The notes under the pieces: model-generated | The model's database searches: none | What the model was told of the DNA's origin: nothing | Seen by the model: the letters and a program-made list of their open reading frames with translations, nothing else | Origin: Varroa destructor | Taxonomy: Eukaryota > Arthropoda > Arachnida > Mesostigmata > Varroidae | Assembly: GCF_002443255.2 (NCBI RefSeq) | Contig: NW_019211458.1 | Coordinates: 36,016,096 to 36,080,095 of the forward strand | Direction: 5' to 3' | DNA: 64,000 nucleotides | Shown: positions 35,926 through 48,379 of the stretch, one piece after another | Position numbering within the stretch: position 1 is the stretch's first letter | Layout: each line of letters opens with the position of its first letter | Translations under genes and position numbers: made by a program

Positions 35926-38030
35926 GCATAAATAATAAGGGAATTCGGTATCACGACGATAGCGATGAATCGTATGGTATATATTGGCATTAGACAAAAC
36001 GGTATGCTTTACAAGCTTAGGGGAATGTACCAACTTCAGTTGCAGCAGTCCTGCAATTCATCAAACAGATGAATCAAAGTCCAATAGAAATTTATTTACC
36101 AGCTGTAGAACACTGGCGTCATCATGTTATTACCATATGGACGAAAGTAACTCGTAAGTGAAATATAGTTGGGCGGCAACCTACATCGACATTGTTAAAT
36201 AGAGCGTTAATGGATGCATTCCAATTGAAAACTGTCATAGTAACAAAGCCAACTAATGTAATAGTAGCTTGATTATTATGTCTATCACACAGGAGAAAGT
36301 AGCAAAAACAAATATGCACGTATGCTTTAAGCAGAAATAATCTGGCTTTAAGTAACCCTACAGAAAATTCATATGCTGTCCTACATTATAATATTATCTA
36401 ACGATCAATGATGCTGATTAAAGATTAATTTATAATTGTGAAGCAATTGTTGTTTGATTGTCATATACACCTTATCTCAAGAGCTCAAAGAAAGTTGTTC
36501 AGATGATATTATTACGACATAAATAATATGTAATTTTATTCACTAATTACTACTTAGGTTGGAGGTTATGTTGTTCAGTTCTAGTCATTTTACTGTCTTA
36601 TCGTGGTGTAGAATCATATATTAGCGAGAACGCATCTTCTCATACGTATCATATTGTTATTGAGCAGATGGGTCTTTCACGTACGCATAGAATGTTCGCT
36701 CACTTGTTTATAAGAACAAAAAAAAAAGCAAAAACGCGGTCTTGCGCCGTCAAGGTCGGCGTCAACCCCTCACTAAACGAACGCGTTACTGGTACTAAGG
36801 AACGGCGGCAACAAAAGCTGAAATGGTGCAGCATTACTTGGTTCGGTGTGGTAGCAGGTATAGGAGAATGCGTACTATAGCTTGATATACTCGTAGCTGA
36901 AAAGTAACCTCGGATATATTTTTGTAACCAGCCCAGCGTTGTTTACAGCGCTATTACCAATAATCGCTTCTATACTCGTCTATTACCGATCCAGCATAAA
37001 TAGCCAAAGACGAGTGCTCAGTACACCCTTTTATCGAAATTTTTTTTACCCAGTGCACAGAATACAATGAAAGCCTAAAACGAGCGAGTATAATAATATA
37101 TATTGACTGTCCGTTGTTACCTAATCGTCGACGTACGGCAATGCATTAAAAAGTAGAACTTTGTCTCTCCTGACGCTAATAACTGAAAATGCGTTACTTA
37201 CTGCTCGTACTCTCACCTAGACTACCCCTATAATTTACTTCGATTCGGACCTAACACATAACATTGCCGACGCCTAAACAGAAAGCTTTACCGCGACATC
37301 TCAACTGTTCTTATAGACGTTGAGTTTTGCAATTGTGCAGTCATATTAATCTTATACATACTGTGATTGTTTGGTCTAATAGGACAAGTTTGTTGGATAG
37401 GACGGGCTATAGTTCTATTCATGTCCCGTAATCGCGGTAGCTAACAAGGACCATCCGTCGAGAATTCGTGCACGTTGAAAACATTAACCTAGCTAATCTA
37501 ATACCCTAAAGACATCCGATGACGTCGCTATTCATAAGCGTTCACTTGCTTCGTTTGTCTAATGATGCTTTTCTTCGCCTAATTCTTGTTGATCAGAACG
37601 GTGCGCGTCCAACTTAAAAATACCATTAAACTCTTTCTTTTCCCTTCTTCGTTATCAAACTAAGCGGAGTCATCGTTCGCTATAGAACTCCCTACAGCTA
37701 CTTGGTAATTACACTGTAACAGTAGACTCGTGACGCCTGCAGCGTCTCAAGCTCTCACAAAAGTAACAATTAATCTAGAAGATAATTCAATCGTCGAACT
37801 TAAAGCATGTATGACAGTTCTTCAGTACTAAAAGTTATTCGTGTCAGACAAATGAATATAATCCTCCAACGTTTTACGATAAAAACCTAAGACTTGGTAT
37901 GGTATAACGTTCTGTAGTCGTTTGGCCTCACCAGGCTTTCTAGTAATTAGCAAGCTGCTTGTTATGATTGGCATTTAGCGGATTCGAAGGAAAATACTAT
38001 AAATTCAGTGGTTAAGATATCGGAAGCATT

Positions 38031-38093
38031 AGTTGTTCTTTAGAGCATCGGAGTACTTCAAAATAAAGTACTCCGATGCTCTAAAGAACAACT
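38031..38093. repeat. Perfect 28-bp inverted repeat with 7-nt loop
   Basis: Arms 38031-38058 and 38066-38093 are exact reverse complements separated by CAAAATA. A transcript from either strand would fold into a 63-nt hairpin without mismatches. This could be a small-RNA precursor, a foldback left by a mobile element or replication error, or an assembly artefact. Confidence 0.9.
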
Positions 38094-39651
38094 GCATTCG
38101 CTATATAAGTCTATCTTTATACTTAAACTTATTATTAGAGTAAAGTAAATATGAAGATTTAGATAAATATTTTGAAGCATCTGCTGCTGCTGCTGTACGA
38201 TGTCATAAAATCGTATGTCTTATTGAAAATAAGATGTATTCTAAAAATTTGTTTGTTATTGCTTAATTAACCATTCTGTATAGGACATTAGTCTCAGTTC
38301 GATAGGTAGCATTCGATTACAATCGTCATCCACAGACAGAGGCCCTTACACCTACGAATTTAACTCGTCAGTCAGATAACTAAAAACGCGTTACGAAACA
38401 CTGCTATAGCACACTAAACGTCATTAAGGGTTCTCACATCCATTTAATGTTTGCTAGGCCGCTTGCGGTGTAAGCGACTTGCTTCCTTCATGGAGCGAAA
38501 AATCGAAAGTATCCACAAACAATGTGCTGACAAGCTTCAATAACGGAATCCCCGATCATTTGTGGCTGATTTTTATTCGAAGATACCAAGCTGCGTGTAC
38601 GTGAAATAAAAACAGTGGAATAAAAAAAATTTAAACCGAGCAAAAACAGAATATGCGGTTTCTAGTGCGGGCCGGACTGAACCAAGGTCGACAACGGGTT
38701 AGAGAAATAGATGCAGTAGAGTGAATCATACAGAGTGTACGGGCCCTGCACTGTAATCTCCAACGTTTTTCTGCTACGAAGACCATTTGCACTTGCTTGT
38801 CTATACAGCGGGTCTGGGTTGTTATAACGTTAACGACGTTAATGATTCCTTAAGACAACTATCTACTGACAAATCAAATTCGAAATGTGTAGACCCCGTA
38901 TGATCCTAATCATTGGCCTGAATAAGATCGATCTATCACCCATCGACACACTTTAGGGAGCACCTAAAGGCGTTACGAAGTTCAACATATGATATGTTGA
39001 TGCATTGTGATACCAATTATTGAAGTACTTCGGATAAGCGACCATAACGTAAGGTACAGACTGTATATGAACCAATCCTCAATTGTTTTTGTTGTTGTAG
39101 TAGCAGCAGTAAGAAGCCGCAAATCCCAGTTCTATCGATCACCTGTGACCACTGTTCTCCATCAAAACGTCCTGCAGTTCACCTTCCTTTAGACAAGCAA
39201 CCACTTTGTCATACGGCTGTGCATTCTACCGACGCAGTTCCACTGTCCTTTCCTGTCCCATTGCCACAAAGCTAAGACATCGTCTTCAAAGACCCACACA
39301 GGTGGTACTCACTACCTAAGAAGCGATGGTTAGTCATAGTTGTATTGTTACTAGCAACCTTGCTCTGTGTTTATATGTAGTTTGTGAGACCTTTTATTAG
39401 CTGTTATTCGTTAGTTCACCCACTAGTTATAGCTATCTAACAGCGAGCGGCTGGGACATTGGGTAACTACGAAGTGATTGTGGCGAATAGTCTGCTAATG
39501 TTTGTCGATTGTGGTTAGCTACAACGCCACCTTGTGACGTCTTTCTAACGTGATTTTCTTACGTTAGAATGCAATACGTTCCATCTAACAATCAAAAGGC
39601 GAGTAAGTGGTAGCTCACGATTGCGCTGTTTGTGGAACCGTTACGCTGACT

Positions 39652-39712
39652 CTGCGTGCCTGCGTGCGTGCGTGCGTGCGTGCGTCCGTGCGCGCTCACG
39701 CACACATACACC
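39652..39712. repeat. (GTGC)n tetranucleotide repeat
   Basis: Eight or so GTGC units, followed by a CG/CA-rich stretch that is alternating purine-pyrimidine and could adopt Z-DNA. Confidence 0.85.
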
Positions 39713-39823
39713 AAATAATGCAACATCATCGATGACTGTCGAAGTCATTTGAGTGGTGTATGCAGTATTATTAATCGCGATACCCGTGATGATGATTCAA
39801 AGCGAGTTTTTGGCTGAGTGAAG

Positions 39824-39830
39824 TATAAAA
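39824..39830 (+). promoter_or_regulatory. Possible TATA box
   Basis: TATAAAA followed 37 nt later by TTGCAGTTTC, which resembles an initiator. It heads a possible compact transcription unit ending at AATAAA (40314). Confidence 0.3.
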
Positions 39831-39979
39831 ACGGCACGGTATTAGCTACCGGATGATTGCAGTTTCCGACGGAGTTACGACGACAGCACTTAAGCAACAG
39901 CCTCGCAAGTTCTTAACTACTATTACAACTATGTTAAGGTGGCCGGTTGAATTCGCTTCTACCAGTTGCTTATGTGAAA

Positions 39980-40138
39980 ATGGCTGTAGCCGCTATTGCA
40001 GCAAGTAGTTTCAATTACTGTTCATGTTTGTTATCTTCACTTTCCCGCCCTCAACCAGCGCTTGCACTACCATCGTTTTTACCAATAACACGATACTTCA
40101 GCAGAGGAAGTTTCGGTACTTCTTTTTTTTGCTGACTT
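39980..40138 (+). CDS. Possible small secreted or membrane peptide
   Basis: The ATG at 39980 opens a frame of 52 codons (MAVAAIAASSFNYCSCLL, Pro/Ser-rich, to a TGA). The N-terminus is signal-peptide-like. A second ORF of 89 codons starts at 40024 in another frame and is hydrophobic. The listing rests on context: a TATA box about 150 nt upstream and an AATAAA at 40314-40319. It is not recognised and may be chance. Confidence 0.2.
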
Positions 40139-40313
40139 TCAGTTGCACGTCTCGTGCTGACGGCTTGCCAATTGTAGCTGATATTGTATATATTTTTGCT
40201 GTTTTTTCTTTCGTTGACGAGTATTCGTCGCGTTCTCACCTGACTTTGCATTTGCTTACACAAATACTAACTAGCTTTAACCTTATTATATGAAGGCAAT
40301 ACCCCCTTTGGCC

Positions 40314-40319
40314 AATAAA
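40314..40319 (+). terminator. AATAAA polyadenylation-like signal
   Basis: It lies about 180 nt past the 52-codon ORF and 20 nt past the 89-codon ORF. Common by chance in AT-rich DNA. Confidence 0.2.
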
Positions 40320-42205
40320 GTCGTAAATCCAAAGCAATTCCATATGATTCAATGGTTGTTTTATAACCTTTTCGACTTTACACCAGTTCTTGCTGTGCTG
40401 TTGTTCTCATGATCAATTTCACTTGTATATATATATATATGTATCTCTATTGATGATGATCACTATTACTATTAGTATTATCTCGTGATTTAGCGGACAT
40501 CAGCCCCTGTTTGAAAGACAAATTTTGTCCGCAATCTGTCGTCGCCAAACGTTGAGCCACAGCAACATTGTCAACGTGTAAAATTTCTCTCTTCATACGC
40601 TATCTTACATCGAACACCCAATTTGCTCGCCTCAATTAATATTTCATTATTCAAGCAGACAGACCTTGGTTCGAGAACAGCACGACCTGTTCGGCTCCCT
40701 TCAAAGACCTTTGCTCGCCGTCCAATCGCTCGGCGTCCTGCCATGCTTGCAACAGAGTAGTAAAGCTTCTACTAACCCGAACATAACTGACGTCATTACG
40801 ATACACGTTCAGGCATACACCCGATGGCATAACAGTACTCGCAAATTAAGGTGGCAGCATTGCGGCACTAAAATATCGCATCAGATCTTCTACCTCTAGC
40901 CTCAGCTGTTAGCAGTGGCTCAGTCGAGAAGGATATTGTTTCTTGTTTCTCGCATTATTTTCTCGCGGTTTCGTGATGTTTGCATTTATCGACCACCTTT
41001 TCATGCATGTTCATTTTGGTACGGGTTGACCGGGTATGGTAGACCGCCATAGTTAAATTGTAAGACAGCATCAACGCATCCGATCTGATATCCTTAAACA
41101 TAGCATTTACACGACTTGCCCTGGTTTATGAGATTGATGAGCATTAGATTTCTCTGCTAAGCCATAACTGTTTTAAGAGCGATTAATCGTTTGCATTTAT
41201 GTTGTATTCTAGGTAATACAAATATCACGTGCGATGTGAATTTAGCTTAACCTATTTTTATGAATTCAAGCTTTTTATACACTACTTCTAAGGTTACTTG
41301 TTGTCAAGCGCGACAAGCATGCTCAGACGGACCCGTGATATTTCTTCGTAGCGTATTTTGCCTCCCTTATTTATTCGAACTTTGTTCCACAATTAAAGCA
41401 TGGTGCCAGACGCTGTTTCTCATAGTAGGTACCATTACACTAGCACATTTAGAGCACTAATAGCATCGATGAACGTTCTGTCATCCTGCTCTGCTTCTAA
41501 GTGACGTGTCACATTTTACATAATTTTAGATTGCCAACGCTTCGCTCAGATGGCTGTACCTTTCTGTCTCCTTCACTCGTTGGTAAGGTGAGACGAAGCT
41601 AAATATTAAATAACGTGCCGTTGACGGCCATGCGAGAAAATGCCTAAGGCATGCTTAAATTCATTTATATATAGTCAAAGCTACTGGAATATCGTAGCTG
41701 ATCACGCGTACATAAGCGTCTGCAGCACTTTTGTAAAGCCATATGTTAACATCTCGAATTCTCGTAACAGATTCGCGTTTCGGTGTTTCGAGTTAGTTTC
41801 GTGAAGTGCCTCCATAAATTACGCTTAAAGAATATTCTGAATTTGAATCGCATTCGGAACACGCACAACCACAGCAGGAATACGATCTCGATTATTAATA
41901 TGATTGTCGTCGTTGTATGGGGCAACATTTCTCCGTCAAACTCACTGTAGGAAATTGGTGATAGTTGCAATTCTGTTCTTGCTCGAACTGTTGTTTGATA
42001 CCGCTGTTGCTACTGTCTACGGTCGCATACATGAAACGCCAAATGTCTCTCTTCGCCTATGCCATCTGCATTTACATGAAAAGATTGCAACTATCTGTTC
42101 CGGTGTTCAGGTGCATTTATTGGTGGGACGCGATACCGCAATCATACACAGTTGAAACCAGCCAACACCTGGTTGATTTTTATTTCTTAAGTGTCGACAA
42201 ATCCG

Positions 42206-42236
42206 TTTGTCTGTCTGACTGACTGACTGACTGATT
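42206..42236. repeat. (GTCT)n(GACT)n short tandem repeat
   Basis: Tetranucleotide tract changing from GTCT to GACT units. Confidence 0.8.
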
Positions 42237-42536
42237 GCTCGTCAGTCGGTAGTTTGCGTTCGTCGAACAGAATTTGTCTGGCTTCCTTTTTACTTTTTTC
42301 TTCGTCAGTCGTCCCGAATCTCCCGTGCTATGGTCGTTCCATAGCGCGTCACAGGCTCTCATGTTTGTTCCTAACGTTCTCTTTCTCGGTGTCTCTTGTT
42401 CTTTAGCTGCTTCTGCTGTTTAGTGCAGAGTATCAGGATGTTAAAAAAAAAACAGCTTGAAGTGCGCGGCAGCAGAAGCCATTACACACGAAATGGATGT
42501 CCCTTAGCACACTAGGATGACAGCAGCAACAGCTTA

Positions 42537-42770
42537 GGATAGGCGCGGACGTAGTGGAGCATCCGTCACTTTGAGCCATGGCGAGGATGGAGGCATTTTA
42601 GGTAATCTCTGCCCTGTCGAAACGTGGCCGGCCGAAGACTTTTCGGCCACCACATTCGTCCCTCCCTTCTGGCCCCTTTTCCCTGTGGCAAACCTCTCTT
42701 TATCCCCAAAAATCGTCTTGAAAAGCAGCAAAAGTGACAGCAGAAATGCTGACTCACAAATACAGTAGTC
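42537..42770. other. GC-rich block open on both strands, possible exon
   Basis: Plus strand: after CAACAGCTTAG it reads SHGEDGGILGNLCPVETW and on to a TAG at 42768. Minus strand: an 88-codon ORF starting with an ATG near 42800 has a hydrophobic segment and a basic tail. Both look moderately gene-like because the GC-rich block suppresses stops. Strand not decided. Confidence 0.25.
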
Positions 42771-43401
42771 AATTGCACCGATTGCATCTATAACAATCAT
42801 CAACGTTTACCCGCTATAGAACATAATGCTATTCACTGATGTCTGCATTGAGATGGCAATAACGTCCGCCCAAAGCAGCGCGTTGGTCACCCAACAAGCC
42901 GCCAATTGAAGCGACGTAACAAGAGAAATAAAAATAAAATAGAGAAGTAAGGAAATATCACGTTAAACCTTCCGATTTTATCAGCTCCCCCTCCCCCCGG
43001 ATAGACGACTAAGAAGGGAGGGGAGGCAAGCAGTGAAAAAAACTACTTCCACCACTATCAGTGAGCCAAAACATTAGACTCCGTGCTAAAATAGACACAA
43101 ACAGTAGACTCTGAGCGTCTTCTGCTGGGCACGATACAAATAACGGTTTGCCTACGTTAACAGGCAAAAGTAACGGTTTCAAATAGATGATTATAATGGC
43201 GCTGCTGATGCTGATAATGCTGGCTTACCACGGTTGCCGTTGTTGTTCTTTTACGTTATCGCTTGTCTGTCAGCCCGTTAGCACGTAGTGTGACTGCAAA
43301 CAGAAGCAGCAACCGCTGACGGCATCGTACCAGACGTCCCGTAACAAAATGTGCCGCAGATGCTGGTGTGCAGCGGTGTTAGTGGGTAACTGGGTTGCTA
43401 C

Positions 43402-43605
43402 CTATAGTTGTAGTCGACATTTGCTCTTAATTTTCAGTTTGCCTGTTTCTGCTACAACTACTACTGCAGTCATTTGCGGTTTTGCTTCGCTTCTATCCAC
43501 CAACTCTCGTCTGCCCCTTCTACATTTCTCGCTTTTAGCTCGGACTTTTTCATCCATCGTTTGCTGTTGTCCGCAGTCGACCGATACCTGCAGCTGACTT
43601 CCCAT
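43402..43605 (-). CDS. Possible 67-codon ORF
   Basis: The minus-strand ATG near 43605 begins MGSQLQVSVDCGQQQTMDEK, then a Lys/Arg-rich stretch, to a stop at 43402. A GTAAGCC donor lies further along this strand at about 43226. Not recognised; listed because composition differs from the AT-rich flanks. Confidence 0.2.
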   Translation of the reverse strand: MGSQLQVSVDCGQQQTMDEKVRAKSEKCRRGRRELVDRSEAKPQMTAVVVVAETGKLKIKSKCRLQL

Positions 43606-46600
43606 TGCTCCAAACAATACGACCAAGACTTATCTGGCAGTGGCTACAAAGTCTTGTCAGCAACAGACAACAAATGGAACGGTTCGTAAACCTGTAGAAG
43701 AATTACAGTAGTAGTAGTAAGTAGTGATGATAGCGGTTAGTGATACTAACGTAGAAAAAGAAGATAAAGGTAGGAAAAAAGAAGATTTCTCGCGCAATCG
43801 ACTAACACCGGTGTGACGTAAAATCTAACGCTAAAAATGCTATAATTAGATCAGCAAGGTAACAAGCTTTTGGCCAACACGAGTGAAATATAACTACGTG
43901 AAGTAACAACATGACAAATGGAAACAAAACAAGGGCAAATTCCTGTAGGGACAGGTCACCATCGAAAATTAACACAGAATCTAAGGCGAGAGTGACCTAT
44001 GAAAAAAGCCAGACAAAAAACAATCGCTTATGACGTGTAGCTTGCGCTTAAGCGTATTTCACATTTATCAATAATACCACAAATTGAAACGCAATGCGAA
44101 CGCGTTCTGGTGAAACATTTGCCTCGTAGCAGTGGTCATGATTTTTTCTTTGACGTAGTATATTATCCATAAAATGCGAAGCTCTTGCAAATTCTACCTG
44201 TAAATACGAATGGGCATAATATCACAACCGGCCAACGATAAAAAGTGAACATACATGAAATGAGCGTGTGGTCTAGGATTGAACATCTGATTTTTTTTCA
44301 AAGGATAGCACTGATATTCAGCCCTCTAAAAGAAATTCAGTACAAATGGCCAAGTTGGTTACAGGTGGTTATGGGTTACTACCTCATAGTCTGAGGCATT
44401 GCCTAACGGCGACACTGGACTTAAAATTCGAAACCTGGAGGTTACTACCAAAGGCGATTTACTACAAGCGACACGATCTCGTTAGAAACATGCCGGCATA
44501 GATACATACACGCTAATGCCACTATAAAAGCCTTACTGTGACCAAAGCTGGACTAGCTCCTACAGACGTATCGATGCAATCTAAAAAAAAAAAAACAGAT
44601 AGACGCACAGAAAAGCGAGAAGGTCCACAAAAGCAGCACATAGATCATTTCTCCTTCCTTATAACTACAGAGAAATATATTCTGACATAATTTAAGTAGA
44701 GAAAAACTATAACTTGTTTTCATGCACTCGCCCTAACGGTTCCACTAGCTGTACACAGGCGACGTCAAGATCAATTGATTATTAGCGGCCAGCAGCCTTT
44801 ATCGAATTAGGCAGTCCACGAAAAAAACGAACACAGAGCCATTAGTTTAGATACTGATTCGACTAATCCTTCACGAACTAGCTTCCGCTCTTATTCGATG
44901 CAGCTCGCATCACTTACTACCGCACACACACACGCAGCTACCGCAAATAGCTGATTTACTTCAAGGATACTAGACCGATAGCATCGGTAGCAGCATAAAG
45001 CATAATGAAAGAAAATCGGTACACGCAAGCGAGAAGCATGTTTCGAATAAGCCTGATCAGTGATTGCTATCTCTTTCTCTAACGGTATGGTCCCGTGTCC
45101 GGGTAGTGAGTGAGCTACTTGTGACAGCGCTCACAAATTCAAAAAAAATAGTCCAACACTGTCTGCTTTTTTGAAAGAGCAGTAGCGGAGTACATCTTTC
45201 CTTGTCTGTTCCCTGCGTAGACCCCAAATAAAATGATACTCGCTTGAGACCTTGACTCCGCTCAATAAAACAAACCAGGCTTGTAGCAGGAGGGGTAATG
45301 GAGAGACGACGAGGCCGTAACAGGGTTGGCCGCAGCGGACACAAGTAGGTTTTCCTAACAATTTCAACTTGTTCTTCAAGAAAATCGAATGTTATCCGAT
45401 TGGATCTGCCGTTTAGTTGTGTAACGCACACAAGTGTGGAAATTAAGTCCGTCCCTCATGAAATCCGCGCTGGTTTTATAGTCCCATATGTTTCAATACA
45501 TAAATTTTTTCACGCGTATGCACATAGAATAAACGGTTCTATTACTAGCTCATGTTATCCTGTATTCATCGATAAAATTCGCAAAGATCTTTTTCATTCC
45601 ACTGCTCCGGCTAAAGCGGCCGTCTGCTATAGCCGCCGAAGGATAAAAAGCAATGAAGAGCGGGGGAAGAATGAACACTTTCTAGCCCCCACAAATACAA
45701 CTCCAGTACAGGCACATCACGTGTCTGCTGTCGAAACGCTGTTGGCTTTTGTATTACGTACGTAATACTACCACCACGTCATCGTCATCTATATATCGGC
45801 CCCCCAGGAATCTATATATATATATTTAGTAGTATAAGTAAGAGTGCTGACTATACATATATATATATAATCTGCACCCTTCAAATATACACACATCAGC
45901 AATTCGTATACAAACTTGCAGTCAGAGAACATTTTAGTGTATAAGCTCCGATCAATAAGTCAAAATGCTATCGGGTCGAAGTACCTGGAAATGAGCTCAT
46001 GTGAGCAGAAAAATCGAAATCGCTGTACAATATATGTGTGTATGTGTGTGTCTACGGTATAGAGTTAAGCTAAACTAGAAATAGTGTCTATGGAATTGCT
46101 CAAAGCTTCTCAAAGTAACAGCAGCTTTAGCCTAAAAATTCCTTTAATCACTGGCTGTGCGATCCAGTAAATAAGCTGAATGCAAAGGGACCGTATCTTA
46201 TTAGCGTTATATGAAGACATTGGTGAACAAGTTGAAGAATAGTTGCGAACAGAGACAAGTAGGAAGATTGTACTATTTTAACAGTATACAGAAATAGCAC
46301 TGAACAAAGTTTTACTTAGCGTTGCTTCGAGCACATTGAGTAGATTTATGTCATAGCTTTGTTCTATGGAAAGTAATCAATCGTTTGTCTTCCTCGTTTG
46401 CATAATTAAACAAGAGTTTTTAGCCAAACGAAACACACGGATAACTGATCTAATATCAGCTAACCGCAGATTCCAACCGTTACAAACAGCTTATTTGCTG
46501 CTAAATCAGCGATTACATATCAGCGTGTACCTCGCAAGACGAAAATTTAGTAAATACAGAAAACCAAAATTTCCAATTTATTCTTTAAGAATTAGTTTCA

Positions 46601-47201
46601 CCAACCAAAAAAGTCGTCATTATATCCGTACGACGAGGCATTTTTTTGATGGATCGTTTGAAAGATGAAAAAATTACGCATGTAAAAGATAACATAAACT
46701 ATGTGCGAGATTATGCTTTTTATACATGACGGCTGGCGAATATAAATCGCTGAAATCTCGTGCCTGTTCAGATCGGCATGACCAGACTCATCATCGCTGC
46801 GACTTACAGTAACCAATGGGCCACTATGATCGTCGCTCTTCGTAGAAGCTAAATCAGTCTCCGCCGACGAACATTCCAGAACAACAGCGCAGTTGCTGCT
46901 AATCGGAATGGTTCTCTAGCAGTCACTGGCAGACGGCCTGCCTGTTCAGTACGTCGCTCTTTTTGTTGCTAACCACGGATCTAACATTGCCGCCGACGTA
47001 TTCTTCTCTTTCCAGCTGAGTTTATATAACAACTTGCCCGATGACTACATGATTCAAGTCAACCACTTACCATCGACTACGGTGAGCCTAAAAGTACAAA
47101 CGCTAATAGCAGATATGCTGTTACAATATCGCTACTTAACGTGGTCTACATGATTCTAACCCATCTACCAGAAAGATCGCACCAAAATATTACCTCTTCT
47201 A

Positions 47202-47414
47202 ATGCATTACGTCTGTGTGTATTTACCGCAAGCAACGTCGCTTTTCTCCGCGCATAGCAAACTCCAGGGAGCAACTAAAATTATAGAACAGACTTTGCAT
47301 TCCGAAAACGGGGACGATTTACACACACAAACAGAGTCCATCCAACGGACCAATCGGACAAATCAGACTTTTCGACGAGGCTGCGTGGTCCACGCGGCTT
47401 TCTTGTGTCCGACG
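47202..47414 (+). other. Candidate 5' exon, unidentified gene
   Basis: The ATG at 47202 starts an open frame (MHYVCVYLPQATSLF, ending VVHAAFLCPT) that reaches the donor ACG|GTAAGC in phase 0. It is followed 202 nt later by a well-formed internal exon, which is the main reason to list it. It could belong to a non-coding transcript. Confidence 0.25.
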
Positions 47415-47616
47415 GTAAGCGTGCATCGATCGAGTCATCGACGGCAGCATCAGCACCAATAACAGCTATCGACGTCTGCCTTGTTGCCGATGAGTATGAA
47501 ACCTTTTATGCTACTTCGAACCTAACGCGACAATGACTGTATGAGCTGTTACGTGGTGTTCGAAGGTGATCTGTGCGTGTTTATGTGTTTATTATTCTAA
47601 CACGCTCTGTCAACAG

Positions 47617-47680
47617 ACTGTCGCTCTGGCTGACCAATGTCCGAGAAATGGTAGCGCTCTCGCTGCTGTCAAGATCAGAG
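47617..47680 (+). other. Candidate 64-nt internal exon
   Basis: The acceptor has a branch-point-like TCTAAC and a pyrimidine-rich stretch before CAACAG; the donor is CAGAG|GTAAGTG. Two of three frames are open, one of them in phase with the upstream candidate (TVALADQCPRNGSALAAVKI). The splice signals are better than the coding evidence. Confidence 0.3.
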
Positions 47681-48028
47681 GTAAGTGAACCAACTGCTGG
47701 AGAACAACCGGGGAAACTTTGATTTGATATTGAAATGGGATTTTAATGCTACGAAGCGGTGTTGCCGGTAGCAACAGCGGCAGCTTCACGGCGGTAGCAT
47801 TACTGACTGCAGTGCAAACCACATGACTCGAGTTAAGAGTTGGACAGTTGAGAGTCGATGATTACGTGGGCATTCGCTGGTGTGTCCAAAGAACGTAAAG
47901 CAACAGGAACAGCGGCAGCAGTAGTAGCACCACCACCACATGTCGACAGGAAAAAGGACGCGCGGCGCATAGTAATCGAAAGACCCAAGAAAAACTCATC
48001 GTAGCGCCACTTCCAGATTAGTATCGAT

Positions 48029-48050
48029 GGTATATATATATATATATATG
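48029..48050. repeat. (TA)n microsatellite
   Basis: About eleven TA units. Confidence 0.8.
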
Positions 48051-48294
48051 CCAGAGGGGCAACTAGGACAAATTTAAATCATCCGAGCAACTAAGGCGAA
48101 TAAGACAATACTGTTACGTATAATTGTGGTGGAGCACATATCTATCTATTAGGGTAAAAAGTACCAAAGAGGAACAACAAATGATTGCGTTAAATGACGA
48201 CAACGGAGTACAGTATTAAAAGCAATCATTTTGGATAACTGAAATCTGTATGGCGCACTTGTTGCCGCTAGCAAAACCAAAAAGACGTGTTTCT

Positions 48295-48301
48295 AACTCA
48301 G

Positions 48302-48333
<32 letters not shown>

Positions 48334-48335
48334 AA

Positions 48336-48374
<39 letters not shown>

Positions 48375-48379
48375 GAGTT
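48295..48379. repeat. 85-bp AT-rich palindrome with unique ends
   Basis: AACTCAG at the left end and CTGAGTT at the right end bracket (AT)n on both sides of a short imperfect centre. Because the non-repetitive ends also match, this is a true palindrome able to form a cruciform, not only a dinucleotide repeat. Confidence 0.85.

Larger units (their letters stand above)
32047..39651. other. Intergenic region, mostly without features
   Basis: The first 800 bases may hold further eroded retroelement sequence. The GC-rich block at 33960-34268, the 168-codon ORF and the perfect hairpin are listed separately. The rest is AT-rich and unremarkable. Confidence 0.5.
40320..47201. other. Intergenic region, mostly without features
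   Basis: GC-richer blocks at 42.5 and 43.2-43.7 kb are listed separately. Elsewhere A-rich runs (44580-44595) and AT microsatellites (about 45815-45870) only. Confidence 0.5.

Noticed and set aside
45057..45431. 124-codon minus-strand ORF
   Set aside because: No known domain, no splice sites, overlaps another frame of similar quality; compatible with chance.
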